The notes beneath the pieces are model-generated. The model worked only from the letters and a program-made list of their open reading frames with translations, was not told the DNA's origin and ran no database searches. Shown here in pieces: positions 36,761-49,740 of a stretch of 64,000 bases of DNA. Positions within the stretch are counted from its first letter, which is position 1; every line of letters begins with the position of its first letter. The translations under genes and the position numbers were made by a program. The DNA lies in NCBI GenBank assembly GCA_028551475.1, contig CM052359.1, forward strand, positions 16,989,583 through 17,053,582. The letters run 5' to 3'. This DNA comes from Casuarina equisetifolia. Lineage: Eukaryota; Streptophyta; Magnoliopsida; Fagales; Casuarinaceae.

Positions 36761-37920
36761 CAAACTAATTACTAATGGTTAATAACTCTTAGAATTTATC
36801 TAAAAAATTAAATTAATCGATAATAGATTAACTAGCTAAATTTAAATATACTTAATAAAGGAAATATGTTACAACATCTGATTTCATCATAACTACTAAA
36901 TACAAATGTCAATTATTTATGCTTATAAGAGTGATAATATTCATGTGATGATAAAATTTTCTAATTTATTTATTATTCTATGTCTAGGTATAGAAATTGA
37001 ACCAAGCATCTTAAATTAAAGATATGAAAGTTGTCACCATAATATCTTCAATTCAAAGAAACTTTGCACAACTCTACACATCATAAAAGAGGTTAAAAAC
37101 TATTTGGAAAAAGGAGGAAAAAACATGTCATCACACCATCATGCCCCACCGCATTCTACACAAAATGCCTAGATCTCACAAAAAGGATGCCCCAAGGTAC
37201 CGATCTACCAAGAAATCACACAAATTTGCCAAAAAATGTACATATCTATAGGAAAACATGCCTAGATGGTGTTTACCATCCTTCACTGGAAATTGCCATA
37301 GGCACACCAAAAAACTCACAAAGCTGTTAGATTTGTTCCCTTTTTGCCGGAAACACCTTAGAACTCATCAAAAAAATGTATTAAGATGGCTGGAAATGTA
37401 GTTAGCATCAGGTTCTTCACTAGTAAAAGACATTAGCAATAAATTGTTGCACAATTGACATGCCCTCTTTTAAGACCTATGTTGTCAAGCGTGACCTCTA
37501 AGTTTCTAGTGAAGAACTCCCCACCGTCTCTGTTCCAACCAGCACACACACACTCTCTCTCCTATATTCTTCTTTTTCAACCAACCTCTCTCCTCTCTTT
37601 CTTACTTGCTCGACCACACAACAATCTCCTTCTTCCTTTTTAATGGTTCCTTGAAAGCTCCTTTTCTTTCTCTTTTTCATACTCAAGTTCCCTTCTTGCA
37701 TGATAGAAAAACATCTTTTTTGCTTTTTTCTTCTTTTTTTCTTTGTCTTGCGCTAGTCTGCTACTTATCTTCTTTCCTTTTCTTCTATTTTAGGTTTGCT
37801 GTATGAACCAAAAAAATTTGCATAAATATAGACAAATGCAAATATAATTTAACAAACACTACATTATACATTGCTTAAAATAATCAAAATAATTCTATAA
37901 AAATAAAGTTATCAATACCC
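36761..37920. repeat. Unclassified direct repeat, copy B (~1.2 kb)
   Basis: Second copy of the unit at 34461-35948. It is shorter and continues rightward into AT-rich sequence (CCCCTAAACTTAACATTTTG) that copy A lacks. That suggests two independent or unequal insertions rather than one simple tandem duplication. Confidence 0.66.
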
Positions 37921-38150
37921 CTAAACTTAACATTTTGTTTGTCCTTAAGTAAAAGCACTAACAACATATATTGACAATCAATCTCTCCATGAAATTCTCC
38001 TATAATTGCTCAATTTGAAAATTCAAAGAAAAATATAACTTTCATCCAAACATTGCAATTGGTTTAAAAGGCAAGATAAATTCTTAATTATGTCAACCAT
38101 GTGTGTGTGAATCCATATTTTTTCTTAATTACATACACTCTAAATAAATC

Positions 38151-38494
38151 TATTAAAGTGTGAGAGTCCATCCTAAAACCTTAAGGTATGAGGTGAAGAA
38201 TTCTCATCACTTAGAAGACTATAAGCCCATCCTCTCACTTCCAATGTGGGACAACAGCCACCTTTAACACTCCCTCTCACTTGTATGCTGACATAAGCAT
38301 TGCAAGTGGACTGAAGCTCAACTTTTTAGGGCATAGGGGTTTATGAAGCGGAGGCCCAACTTGACTCTAATATCATATTAAAGTGTGAGGGTCCATCCTA
38401 AAACCTTAAGGCATTAGGTGGAGAAGTCTCATCACTTATAAGACCATAGGCCCATCCTCTCACTTTCAATGTGGGACAACACCCACCTTCAACA
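38151..38494 (-). mobile_element. TRIM retrotransposon (344 bp), perfect 5-bp target duplication
   Basis: Terminal-repeat retrotransposon in miniature in reverse orientation. The two LTRs are 38151-38269 and 38376-38494, 119 bp each, reading TGTT(A/G)AA...TAATA on the minus strand. Next to the LTR at 38376, the internal segment reads TGATATTAGAGTCAA on the minus strand, a Met-tRNA-type primer-binding site. Both flanks carry AAATC (38146-38150 and 38495-38499), a perfect target duplication. There is no coding capacity, as expected. A second family member, in the opposite orientation, lies at 61291-61634. Confidence 0.9.
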
Positions 38495-38499
38495 AAATC

Positions 38500-41400
38500 C
38501 ACATTGGTATGCAACCTCTCAAAATCTTTAACCAAACCTCATAGATTTGCTTTTCATTCATCTCTCCACTAATATAAGCTAATCATCTAACCAAAAATCA
38601 ATAGAACTTTCATGTGCTTGTAATGTAAGGTTTGGCTAATGGTGAGATAAAAGTCATTTAAGCTCAAATCACCCACGAACACATTAATTTCTAGGATTTC
38701 ATTACAACTCTAGCCACTCTCTACCTTTTTACTCCTTAAAGACAATCTTTTTTCCACCATTTATTCTCATTCTTTCTTGTCCAAGCATGCTTAATTTTGC
38801 TTGGAATTTGACACTAACAAAAGTCACAATCTTATGTGCAACAATAAAGTAAAAGAAAAATTACTTTTAAGTATAGCCACCTTAATTCTCTCTTACAGAT
38901 GGTATTCAATTACAATGCTTAAAGGTTTATTTTAAAGAACTGCGTGACTTAAGTTTAACAAAGGATGATGAGATAATTACATCTTAATGCAAATGCTTTT
39001 CTTTCTTTCTTTCTTTTTGTTTGCATTTACATTTGTATAAACAACATACTATGCCACACACTCATTGCAATCAATTTCTTCCCATGCTCAAATAAACTTT
39101 TACACCAAAAGTCAATATGTTCATAGGCATGGGACAATGGAATAAATTGATCAAAAGGCTAAGAGATATATATATGGGTGTTACTAAACAAAATTAGGAT
39201 AAGAATCAAGTCTTAGTGGGGTGATTGGTGATAAGTAAATAAGGTTGGCTTGAAATGCTCAATTGGTCCAAAGATGGCCTAAATCATTTTCTCAGCTAGA
39301 TACAGCCTAGGATTTTGCCTCAAGAGGAAATCAAGAAAATTCTAGAATGTGAGTAAGATCCAACAAAATCACACACTTCACATAAAAGTTCTCTAGGGAT
39401 GCACACAATTTCAAAAAAATACAAACTTTTAGAGCTCAATATATGAATCATCATAATCATAATATACTTAACTTACACCATAATTGCAAGTTTGAACAAA
39501 ATCTATATCTCTCCAAGAATAGCCAAGAATTCACAACAAAGGATCCAATCATGACAATCATGATCCAACACAAAAACAACAAAAAACTTTTTACACACAA
39601 AACAAACTCCTAACATAAACAAAATTTAATTACGGATCTCCTATTGAAAGGATTTTTCAGCCAACTAAAAGTTGGAGGAATCAGTACATAACTCAAGAAG
39701 ATATGGATTCAATTGTTTTGTATAAGAGTGGTTTCATCATTTATGGCTTAAATGCATAAGACAACTATGGTTTTTAAATAACTACTTTTGTAGCATTATG
39801 GAAATGATCACTTTCTTATACACCCAATTGAAGAATAGATGTTTAGTAAGCAAACTAAGTTTATAGGTGATAAAAGCTTCTCTCATAGAGTTACATGGCG
39901 AACAAAGTACTTCACGACAAGAGGAGAGTCAGACTCACTTGTCCTTGTCAGATAAAAAGGTGGAAGGAAATGACGAATCACAATCCCATTCATAATCCAC
40001 ATCAGCTCTATGATTTCAACATTAACAATGGAATCCAGCTTGCCTCACTCTCTCTGCACTCTATTAAGGTCACATGATGTGACTCTAGGTAAATTTTCCG
40101 TGTTAATAAAATGAACGTTTTTGAGACTAAGCTGACATATAAGGTGGCATTCTTATCTACATTGCAGGACTTGAAAGGCACCCTACTAGGAATCCACTCA
40201 ATTTAACTTTTGATTTTCTCCTCCTTTTGCACTCAGCTTCTTTCACTCTTTTATCCATTTTGGGTATATGCTAGCACATGTATGCGAAAGATAAAAGAGT
40301 AGAAGCAGCCCTTCAATCATCCAAGTAATTATTCCCTTGTCATGAGTGGGTGAAATAGCTTTATTTAAGTTATTTTGTTAGTTTAACAACATCAATTCTT
40401 TAGGACATTTAGAAATCTGTGGGTTTTAGTAGGAAACGAGTAGGAGTAATGCTGAAATCTGTTGGTTCAATGGTCTTATCAATCAATAAGAGGACAAACT
40501 TGCGTGAAATCCAATCTCACTTTGTAAGGCTCTCGATGCAATACTACATGATTTCAGATTAACAAACCAAATCTCCAAATCTCTAGGACTGAATCAACAG
40601 CTATTTGGCGTGTACATCTGTTGGCCATAAAAATAATAAATGCTTTTATTACTTACACGCGAATTTCCTTGTCAAGTAAATTTCAAGTAATTGTATTTAG
40701 ATGTCAATATAAGTTCTATGACGAGGGAAAAATTAAATTCAGGGATATAGATGTTGATGTATGATAACCAGGTAGATCTAATTGGAAAGCAAGATGGTTA
40801 AGAACTACAATTGGTTGTTTTCCATCTGTCAATCAAAGTGAACCTAATTTCATGCCAGTTTTATCTGAGCAAAATGACTCAAAGAAAAAAAAAAAAAAGA
40901 TACATGCACAATTCTTTAAGACATGTTTGTGCAAACTCCATAATTTTGAAATCTTATCATCCGTCTTGTTGGCTTCTAACACGAGTCAATTCGGGGGTAC
41001 CAAATTGGGATAGGGCTGTTCAAGATTCAAAAATGAATCCAGCACAGGTGTTTTGTTTATATCTATGTATATATATATATATATCTTTTTGTAGTCAAAG
41101 AAGTAAGAAGTATTATTGTGTTACACAGAAATCAAAAGCTATCTATTATTGTGTTAGACCCATTGAGAATAGCTTAGATATCCTTCTGTAAAACGTTTTG
41201 GAATTAAGGCTTTGCTCAATATACTTTTGGAACAGAAAAAAGTGATGCCATGGTGTGGATTTTTTATCCTCACTATCGAGCTTTCTAATATAGGTGGGTT
41301 TTTAATCGTTCATTCTAAGTACGACGGAACGGAATCTCTTTAGGTAAAGATGTCCGAAAAGCACGATTTTTTGATTGGATTGTTTTGTTTTGGTGCACTG

Positions 41401-41871
41401 GAGCTCCTACAGAGTAAAGCTGTTCATTGATCCAGATGAGAGGGTTTGTTTGTAACACACCCCTTCTTTGTCCCGTTCGTGAAGTTTTAAACGATCGGTT
41501 AATAAGGAAGCCGTAAGGTGTTTGGAGGCCAATGATTTGACCACCAACTTCCAGCTTGATATTATTGAACCCGGCTCGACTTGGATGGTTGGGTCAGGAG
41601 CTACGAAGTCATTTACCATGTGGAAGTCCATAGTGCTTTAGGGAACAATAAAATGTTGATCTTCTAGGATGAGATTTTTCTACATAATGTTAAAATGTTA
41701 GAGGAAAAATGACATCCTTTTATTAGAGTCAAATGTGGATAAATTTCTCATATATGTTAGGCAAGTGAGAAAAGTGGGAGGTTTTTTGTTTGTTGTTACA
41801 AAGTGCACAATTTGAAAATTGAAAACAATTCATTGGCTAATGAAAATTGACATTGATTTTTTGTTAGAAAG
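38500..41871. other. Repeat-derived AT-rich spacer
   Basis: No gene is supported. It contains the second copy of the 65-bp dispersed repeat (39652-39716), simple TA runs near 41065-41085, and A/T-rich sequence typical of decayed retroelement intergenic parts. The 126-residue open frame at 40811-41191 has no family features and includes simple-sequence residues. Confidence 0.5.
39652..39716 (+). repeat. Dispersed ~65-bp repeat, copy 2
   Basis: Counterpart of 28250-28316 in the same orientation, 11.4 kb away. The two copies bracket most of the repeat block. Confidence 0.5.
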
Positions 41872-42090
41872 TGAAAGAAAAAAGGAAGCTAGGAAGATTG
41901 TGAATGTGAATTTTGTATATTGAGATGAATTATCACTTTACAATGTAGGGTTTGTACTTATAGACCTAGGCTACAAACTAAATATGGAATTGCAATAATT
42001 ACAAATATTACAAGAAATGTAGTATAGAAATATAGGGAATATGTTAATTCCTATAACGGCAATATACTAGTAGCTAGATACTTATTAACA
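41872..42090 (-). repeat. 3' LTR of the minus-strand copia element
   Basis: 219 bp. It aligns with 47154-47383 through AGATGAATTAT, GGTTTGTACTTATA, CTACAAACTAAATATGGAA and GGCAATATA. It ends at the polypurine tract. Confidence 0.85.
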
Positions 42091-45000
42091 CTCCCCTTCA
42101 AGCTAGAGATTTTAACAAGTCAAATATTCCAAGCTTGGAGAGAAGATGCCAATGTTGTTTACTGTTTAATGCCTTGGTCAGTAAATTTGTTAGTTGCTCC
42201 TTAGTAGGAATTTGCCGTGTTGCAATGATACCCTGTTGAAGCTTCTTTCTCATATAGTGATAGTCAACCTTAATGTGCTTGGTGTGCTTGTGAAAAATTG
42301 GATTTGCAACTATCTTTTCAATTGTCTCATTATCGCAATAAAGCAAGATAGGTCCACATGTTGAAACCAAAGTCTTTGAAAAGGCCTATGATCCAAACTA
42401 TCTCACAAGTGATGACTTGCATTGCTCAGTATTCAACTTCAGCTAAGGAAAGTAACACAATGGGTTACTTCTTCAAGTGCTAAGATATTAAGGAATTTCC
42501 CAACATAATGCAAAATCCAATGGTAGATTGCCTCGTCATGGGGCATGTACTAGAATCAGAATCATAAAAAGCTTGTAGTTTAAACTTAAAGGATGCTACA
42601 AACATGAGGCCAATACTTGGACAACCCTTTAAATATTTAATCACTTTTAGAGTTGTTTCCATATGGGATCATTTGGGATTGTGCATGAACTAACTAAGAA
42701 GCTAAACCAAAAAAGTGATGTTAAGTCTAGTGAGAGTTAAGTAAATCAGTCTACCAACCAACCTTTGATATGTGGAAGGATCTTCAAGAGGTGGATCATT
42801 AATTTTCTCCTTTGGTCTAGCATCATATTCCACACTCGTGAATTTCTAATTTTGTTCCATAAGAATGATTGTAGGTTTAAACTAGCTAACCTTGCCTTTG
42901 AGATTAACTCTAGTGTGTATTTATGTTGACACAAAGAGATACCATCTAGTGATCAAGCAATCTCTAGGCTACGAAAGAACTTCAAGTGTCTAAGATCCTT
43001 TATGGAGAATGTGGCATTGAGGTATTATTTAAGGGCATCAATTCTAGCTTGATTGTTTCTTGTGATCAATACATCATCAACATAAATAAGTAATGCCACA
43101 AAGAAGTTACCTTAAGTATTTGTGAATAGTGAATATTTATGACAAGATTGAAGAAAACCATGTTAAATCAAGGCACCAATAAATTTGGTATTCCACTGAT
43201 GGGATGCTTGCTTCAACCTATATAAGGATTTCTGTAGTCGACATACTAATCGCTCCTCTTGAGTGCAAAATTCAGGAGAAAGCTCCATATAAACCTCCAT
43301 AGAAAGATCACCATATAAGAAGGCATTTTAAACATTCATATGGAAAAGAGGCCAATCATGAATTACAACAATAATGATGATGGGATGAATAGTAACATGC
43401 TTAGTAGTAGGAGAAAATGTATCTTGGTAATTAATGCTTTCCCATTGATTGAACCCCTTATCTACAAGCTTTATACCGATCTAAAGTGTTGTTAGCATGA
43501 TATTTTTCCTTATAAACCCATTTACATCCAATGGTAAGATGATTAAGGGGCAAGCAAACTACATCCTAATTATGATTGGCTTCAGAGGTAGCAAGTTCGT
43601 GTTGCATGGCAACAACCTAGTAAGGGTTGGTGATGGCTTCTTGCTAGGTGGCAGGCTCAATGATGGTAGAGATAGAGGTAAAAAAAAAAATGCCAATAAT
43701 AGGGATGGTAGTTATCTAGAGAAACATAGTCAAAGTTGACACATGAAGTAAAGGGTAAGGTGGGATAAAGATAATTAGCTTTAAATGGGAGGTCAAAAGG
43801 GTAAACTAGAACGACACAATGAGGCATCACCAAAGGTGTCTATGGACTCCAAAATGAAGGGTGTGGGAGAAGGAACTAATGGTAAGGGTGGAGAAGGATT
43901 AAAAGGTCCAACTGGTGGGGGTGATAAAGTGTCAAAGGTGGGGGGTGGTAGATTGTCAAAGGTGGGAAGAAGATGGGCGTAAATGGGTGAGTCTATTAGG
44001 AGAAAGGACAAAGTATATGTATCAACGAACCATACAAAAAGGGTGACCAAAGCTAGTGGGTCAACCAAAGGTAGTGCCAAGGATGAGGAAGAAAAAGGAA
44101 AAATGTTCTCTTGAAAGACAACATCACAAATGATAATGGTGGTAAACCTTCTAAGAAGAAGGATAACCTATAAAAATACAAGGGGTTGCATAAGGACTAA
44201 ATTTGTTACGCGCATTAAGGGTGGTAATGTAACAAAAATAACCAAAAACATAAATATGATCTACAAGAAGGGGTTTGCCAAAGATTTTATCAAAATGGGT
44301 GATGCCTTTGATAGAAGAATAATGCAACTAGTTAATAAGGTAAGTGGCAATGAGAATGCATTCACCCTAAAATTAGGGTAGAATGTGGGCCTAAAACATA
44401 AAGGTTGGAGCAACATCCAATAAATGGTGATGCTTACATTCAACAACGTCATTTTGCTAGGGGGTATGAACACATGAACTCTCATGAAGTATCCTGCAAC
44501 TAGTAAGAAAGGAGCGACATTCTATTGAAAAGAATTTAGTGTTGTTGTCAAAACGAATGTAGCAAACAAAGGAACCAAATTGAGTGTAAATCATGGAGAG
44601 AAAGTTTTAAATGCGGGAAAAAACTTGTGATTTAGACTAGAGAAGAAAAGTCTAAGTACCTCAAGAAAAATCATTAATAGTTGTGAGAAAATATCGAGCA
44701 CTATCATGAGTAGGAGTCTAATGAAGGCCCCAAACATCCATGTAGATAAGTTAAAAAGGGGATTGAGTGGTGGTGGTGTGTGCTGGAAAGACACTATAGG
44801 TTTGTTTTTCCAAGGGGCAAATAAGGCAAGAAAAATTATGAGGGCAAGAAATTGATTATGTATTGGTGTGACAAAATTTTAAAGATGAGTGACCAAAATG
44901 ATGATGCCAAATGTCATAACTAATATTTTCGAAAGAAATTGAATTACAACTGGAAGACAATTTGGAGTACATGAAGGATTCTTTAAGGAAAACAAACAAC

Positions 45001-46782
45001 CTTGAAAAACATGGGAAAAGGAGTTCGAAATGGATGAACAAAGAAAATATGGCCCTCGATTAGCCTTGCTAAGCCTGATCAAAGCTCAATCATAAAAAAA
45101 TGTTAAAAAAAGGTGCTACACAATTATTATCATGAGTAAGTTTCTGATAGATAATAAATTGTGTCTAAAACATAGAGCAAATAAAACAGGATTTAGATGT
45201 AGAATGGGATTAGGGCAGTAATGGCCTATGTGGGTGATGGGACTACAAGACTTATCAGGTAGAGTTATGGAGATAAGGGATGCATAAGGAAAAAAAATCT
45301 AAAAGATGCAAATTATAGGTAATGTGATCACTTGCCCCTAAGTCAATTATCCCTTTAGAAGAAATAAACATAGAAGGAAAAATACTTGATAAGTTGGTAA
45401 TGGTATCATTAGGACTCATCTAATTTAGGAGAAAGACTAGCTTAGTTTGTTGATTTGTGGTAAGCTATAATCTAGATAAGCCACCATAAATGCTACCAAA
45501 GCTAAGAGTGGAGGAGCCTAATAAACTTGCACTGGGATAAAGAGGAAGATTAGTAAAGTAGTTGGGCCTGCTATAGGACTCCGAGGGTAAGTATTAGGGT
45601 CCAAATCCAAGAGGATTAAAAGGCCCAAACCCAACAAAAGGAGATAGGTTAACAATAGCAACATGACGAGCTAAAGGCCTAGTGGCATAAGGCTTCTTCC
45701 TAAAAGAGCCTTTATGTTTGGGCTTCTAATTAAATAGGCAGCCCATGAGAAGGAAGTAGGCCTCTTTATCGTGGTCAAGGTTTTTACAATGAGAGCACAT
45801 TAGGCACTATCTAGAAGGCCTATGAGTGCTATTGGCTGAATTGGACCTTCTTGGTCCAACGGGCAAAGAAAAGGGCAATGGGCTTAGTAGCCCATCCTAC
45901 ACCCACATGAGAGGTTCATGCGATATGTCACTTAGCCCACATTAAGACTAGGAAGCCTGTTATGCAGTAAAGGAATTGCTGTCACTAACACTAAAAATAT
46001 GACCATAGGGAATGCATTGATAAAGGTCCTATTTGGCAAAAGCATGGAGCTTCTCCATAGAAGGAAGCTCCTTGCATGATAGGATGTTTGAACAAAGCAT
46101 CCAAAACTCCTCCAAGAGAGATAACAAAAACTTAAGCATGCAATTCTCTGCATCACACAATTGAAGCTGCAAGTTGATACCATAATCACAACGGCCACAC
46201 TTGCAACGAATCAGAGGTTGGTGGTTGTCTAGATCACTCCAAAGATCCTTTAGATGAAAGTAAAAGGTAGTGAGGTCATGACTAGAGGCACCAACATTGA
46301 GGTGAAGGTTGTTGATGGCCTATTGAATGGAGAATTTTTGAATGCTAGTGACACAATCATAGTTATCCTTTAACATGGTCTAGATTTCAACAACGGTGAG
46401 TCTGGAAATCATCAATTCTAAAAGTGGTGAACATAATGGGTGAGCCACATCTTAATAGCAATGTGGCATTAATCCCAATGGAAAGCATTTTCTCCATCGC
46501 TAGTTGAACAAGGCAATTGCCAATTAAGAAGCTCATCTTATTCTGAGTGAGGAAAACAATCTAGACTTGTTCACTTTAGACCTAGCAATTCTCCTTGTCA
46601 ATGAGCTTCGAGGAGACAATGCTTGTGGTTTGGAGATCCATGGGAGAGAGGTAATAGGGGTCATAAGTCACCAATGCAGTGGATATGGCAGCATTAGGGG
46701 TTGCAAGAGGGACATAATTAGTGTTTAAGGTGGTCATTGTGGGTAGTCGGGGCAGTAATCGAAAAAGGGGTAGCCATAATTA

Positions 46783-46818
46783 AGGTTAAGGTTAGGGTTA
46801 GGGTTAGGGTTAGGGTTT
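46783..46818. repeat. Telomere-like TTAGGG microsatellite in the copia leader
   Basis: Plus-strand GGTTAAGG followed by about four GGTTAG/TTAGGG units. The unit is 6 bp, not the usual 7-bp plant telomere unit TTTAGGG. On the element's own strand it reads CCCTAA repeats ending just upstream of the gag ATG. Confidence 0.8.
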
Positions 46819-47153
46819 CAACTTGGGGAAAAACAATGAGGGCAATTGTGGAATTAGAATTGGGGGTTAAGGACAATTGCAAAAGAAAAAAGGTTTAAAG
46901 GGAATGACGCCATATAGTGAAGTAATGCTATATAGAAGAATGAAGTCATGGGAGAAGGGATGGGTTTAAAAATAGGTGAAGGGAACAACGCCATAGAGTG
47001 AGGTGACATTGTACAAAGATGCACACATCATAAGAGAGGGAAAAAAATGGAATGGGATGGAAAAAACAATAACAATCTTGTAGTGATGGCTTGGAAAGAA
47101 AAGGACATAAGTGATTGTAAGGTCTCAAGCAAAGAACTTTGCTCTAGATACAA

Positions 47154-47383
47154 TGTTAGAAAGTGAAAGAAGAGTGGAAGTCAGGGAGATTTTGAACGTG
47201 AATGATGTATATTGAGATGAATTATTACTTTAAAATGTAAGGTTTGTACTTATAAACCTAGTCTACAAACTAAATATGGAACTGCAATAGTTACAATATT
47301 ACAAGGAAATATGGCATACAATATACAAGGAATATCCTAATTCCTATAATGGCAATATATTGGCAGCTAGATACTCATTAATA
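47154..47383 (-). repeat. 5' LTR of the minus-strand copia element
   Basis: 230 bp. Partner of 41872-42090, with scattered differences and indels that show the insertion is old. Confidence 0.85.
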
Positions 47384-49740
47384 GTTTTGAATAACTATAA
47401 CTTCAATATTGTGGAAGTGCTTCAATGAAAATAACTTCAAGGATTTTTTAAATTTATGTCATAACTAGAGATAGGACACGATTTGGTTTTAACTTGGAGA
47501 TTTGTCAAAAAATTTCAAATGAATTGTATAATTATTCATAAATACAAATCAATTTTTTCATTATCTTCGTAATTTTGTCTTTAATTTCAGATTTTAACAA
47601 ATAAAAATGCGCTTTTACATACATTTGTTCCCTTCATTCTTGTCTTGATTTGTCGATACTATTCATACGTAATTGGCACAAGGCTCGAAATTTGCACCAT
47701 ACTTTCAACACATGGCAGTATATTGATCTTATATATCAATTTTTTCACAGCTTTTATGTCCATATGGAATGAAAGAAAATGAAAAGAATTCTAACTGGAA
47801 AAGGAGTCGAACCGAACAAACTAAACCACGATAATCTTCTTACTGGATCAAGAAAAGTAGCTTTACACCGACGAAAAACAATTCCTTTTAAGGATAATAT
47901 TACAAGAAACTGATAAAGATGTTTTTTTTGTAAAAACTTTCATTAATTACTGTTAGATCCCAAAAGCAACGTGTTTTACCATTTTACCACGAGAAGAGGT
48001 TAAAGAAAATCGTTCTACATATGGAGTGGACTAGCGTAAGCCCGGAAAGCCTTGTAACTTCTACGTGCCTGAGAAAAGAAAATCCACGAAATACCTAATT
48101 GAAGTTTCCGGTGAACAGATAAGAAACGATGAACAGACAGGCAAGGGCTCACGCAAAGGAATCCTACACAGCAAGATAACAAGATTTTGTTGTAGTATTT
48201 CACAGTATATTTTCACAATGAAGCAGAGTTGATTATATGCATATGTTCTTTCCTTGATTCCATGGTTTTCAGCCAGTTAGAACTGTTGTCGTTGGCTTTT
48301 CTTCGGCCTGGGAAGATGCAGATGAGGGTAGCCTGTTCGCATGCACGTCTTTGCTTGAAGCTTCCGTTTGTAGACTGCTTTGTAGGGGCTGCTTATGTGG
48401 AACGGCCAGCTGAGGTGGAAAGTGTGTGAGACTTGGTCAACATAGCTAAAAGCACATTTTGCTCGGATTTTGACTTTCCAGGCCACGAAAGTTCGAGTTT
48501 GAGAATGCAACCGAAGGGCCAGTTCGGAAGCAAGTTGGGTTTGCAAAGGTTCCTAGCGATTTCCAAAGCTATGATTACATACTGTCACTAGTAGCTTTAC
48601 TTGTCTAGAAGTCTCCTTTCTCTTTGGCATGCCTCCACAAAAATAATCCCTTATTTTCCTGGTCTGAGGCACTACTGCAGCTTCTACGAAGCCCGTGCTG
48701 GAAGCCACGTTCGATGGACGGTGGGAAGATCTTCCACGTCCGTGTATCTCTGAATTTATCAGAGGTAATGGAAGCCACATGTACTCCCATGTTAGGGAGT
48801 CACACTAATGATTAAAATATGTAGGTGTATTTCTTGGGCTTGACTTGCATTCTACCTCAAATAACTTGTGCAGATGTCAAAGGATCTAACTTAAGAAAGG
48901 AATAAGAGGACAAGATTTGGATATTGTAACTAAAAACGGAAAAAGGAAAATAACTTCAAACATTAACAGAAAGGAAGTATTCTTTCCATCCAGGGATTGT
49001 CCCCTGGGGAATAAGGAAACTTATCAGCATCTAAGGGTGCATTATGAATGATCAGGGTTCCCTTTCTTTCAAGAGTTTCAAAGAGAAGCCACGTCTTCCA
49101 TGCAATAACTGGAACCTAGTTTTGATTTTTAAGTAAAAGAGATAACCCTGTTAAGATCGAACGAAAACCAAAGATGGGGACGCAACTTTATTCGTAGAAA
49201 CATGTGTCGCATGACCCGACCAAGAGGCTGCTGCAGGCACCCAGTTGACAACTAATGTTTGTTCGAGTTTTAACTTCAGGAGGACGGTTTTAAGTTGTCA
49301 AGCTGTGCAACATATCTACCTTTTTCGTAGTCAAAATGACTAATGCAAGTTTACTTCATGTGATCCAACTTACTGATCAATCCATACGGAAAATTCAGCT
49401 TGATTCCAGTCTAATGTTTATCTAATTAGTGGCAGCTTACTGATGAATTATTCTTATGCTCTCCAGATCTCTCCAGGAGCTGTTTCCAGGAATCGGAGGA
49501 GGCTGCTCATCATCCATGGGCAGTCACATTTTTCTTTTCCTTTTTCTTTTGATTTTCCAACTGTTTGCCCCACATTAGAGTCGGTTGGCGATCGAGCAAT
49601 GATTGACGCTGTTGAAATGATTAAAAAGCTGGTGCCTGATTAATCAACAAACTACACCAAGTAATTACGTTTCAAACTTGAATGGATTCCTTCTCCTTTC
49701 TATCACATTCTAAGTGGGTAATGCCTCTCCCTCTTCGAGT

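Larger units (their letters stand above)
41872..47383 (-). mobile_element. Ty1/copia retrotransposon, minus strand, both LTRs, degenerate
   Basis: The 5' LTR is 47154-47383 and the 3' LTR 41872-42090 (TGTTAATA/CA...CTAACA on the minus strand). Next to the 5' LTR the minus strand reads TTGTATCTAGAGC, a Met-tRNA-like primer-binding site. Next to the 3' LTR it reads GAAGGGGAG, a polypurine tract. Gag begins with ATGGCTACC near 46777. The RT active site is an intact YVDDVLI (YVDD at 43073-43084), and the RNase H end has HIKVDYHYMRKK and KEQLTNLLTKAL (42150-42290). Many stops break the frame. A TGTTAG/GTTTT-type target duplication is only partly matched. Confidence 0.85.

Noticed and set aside
38151-38494. 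A retrozyme (LTR with hammerhead ribozyme)
   Set aside because: The LTRs have GTGATGAG but lack the CTGATGA...GAAA hammerhead core and are much shorter than retrozyme LTRs.
40811-41191. 126-residue open frame at 40811-41191
   Set aside because: It includes an A run translated as Lys and a TA run translated as alternating Tyr/Ile, with no domain or homologous context.
46783-46818. A chromosome end or true interstitial telomere
   Set aside because: Only about four imperfect 6-bp units, and they lie in the leader of a copia element directly before its gag start.
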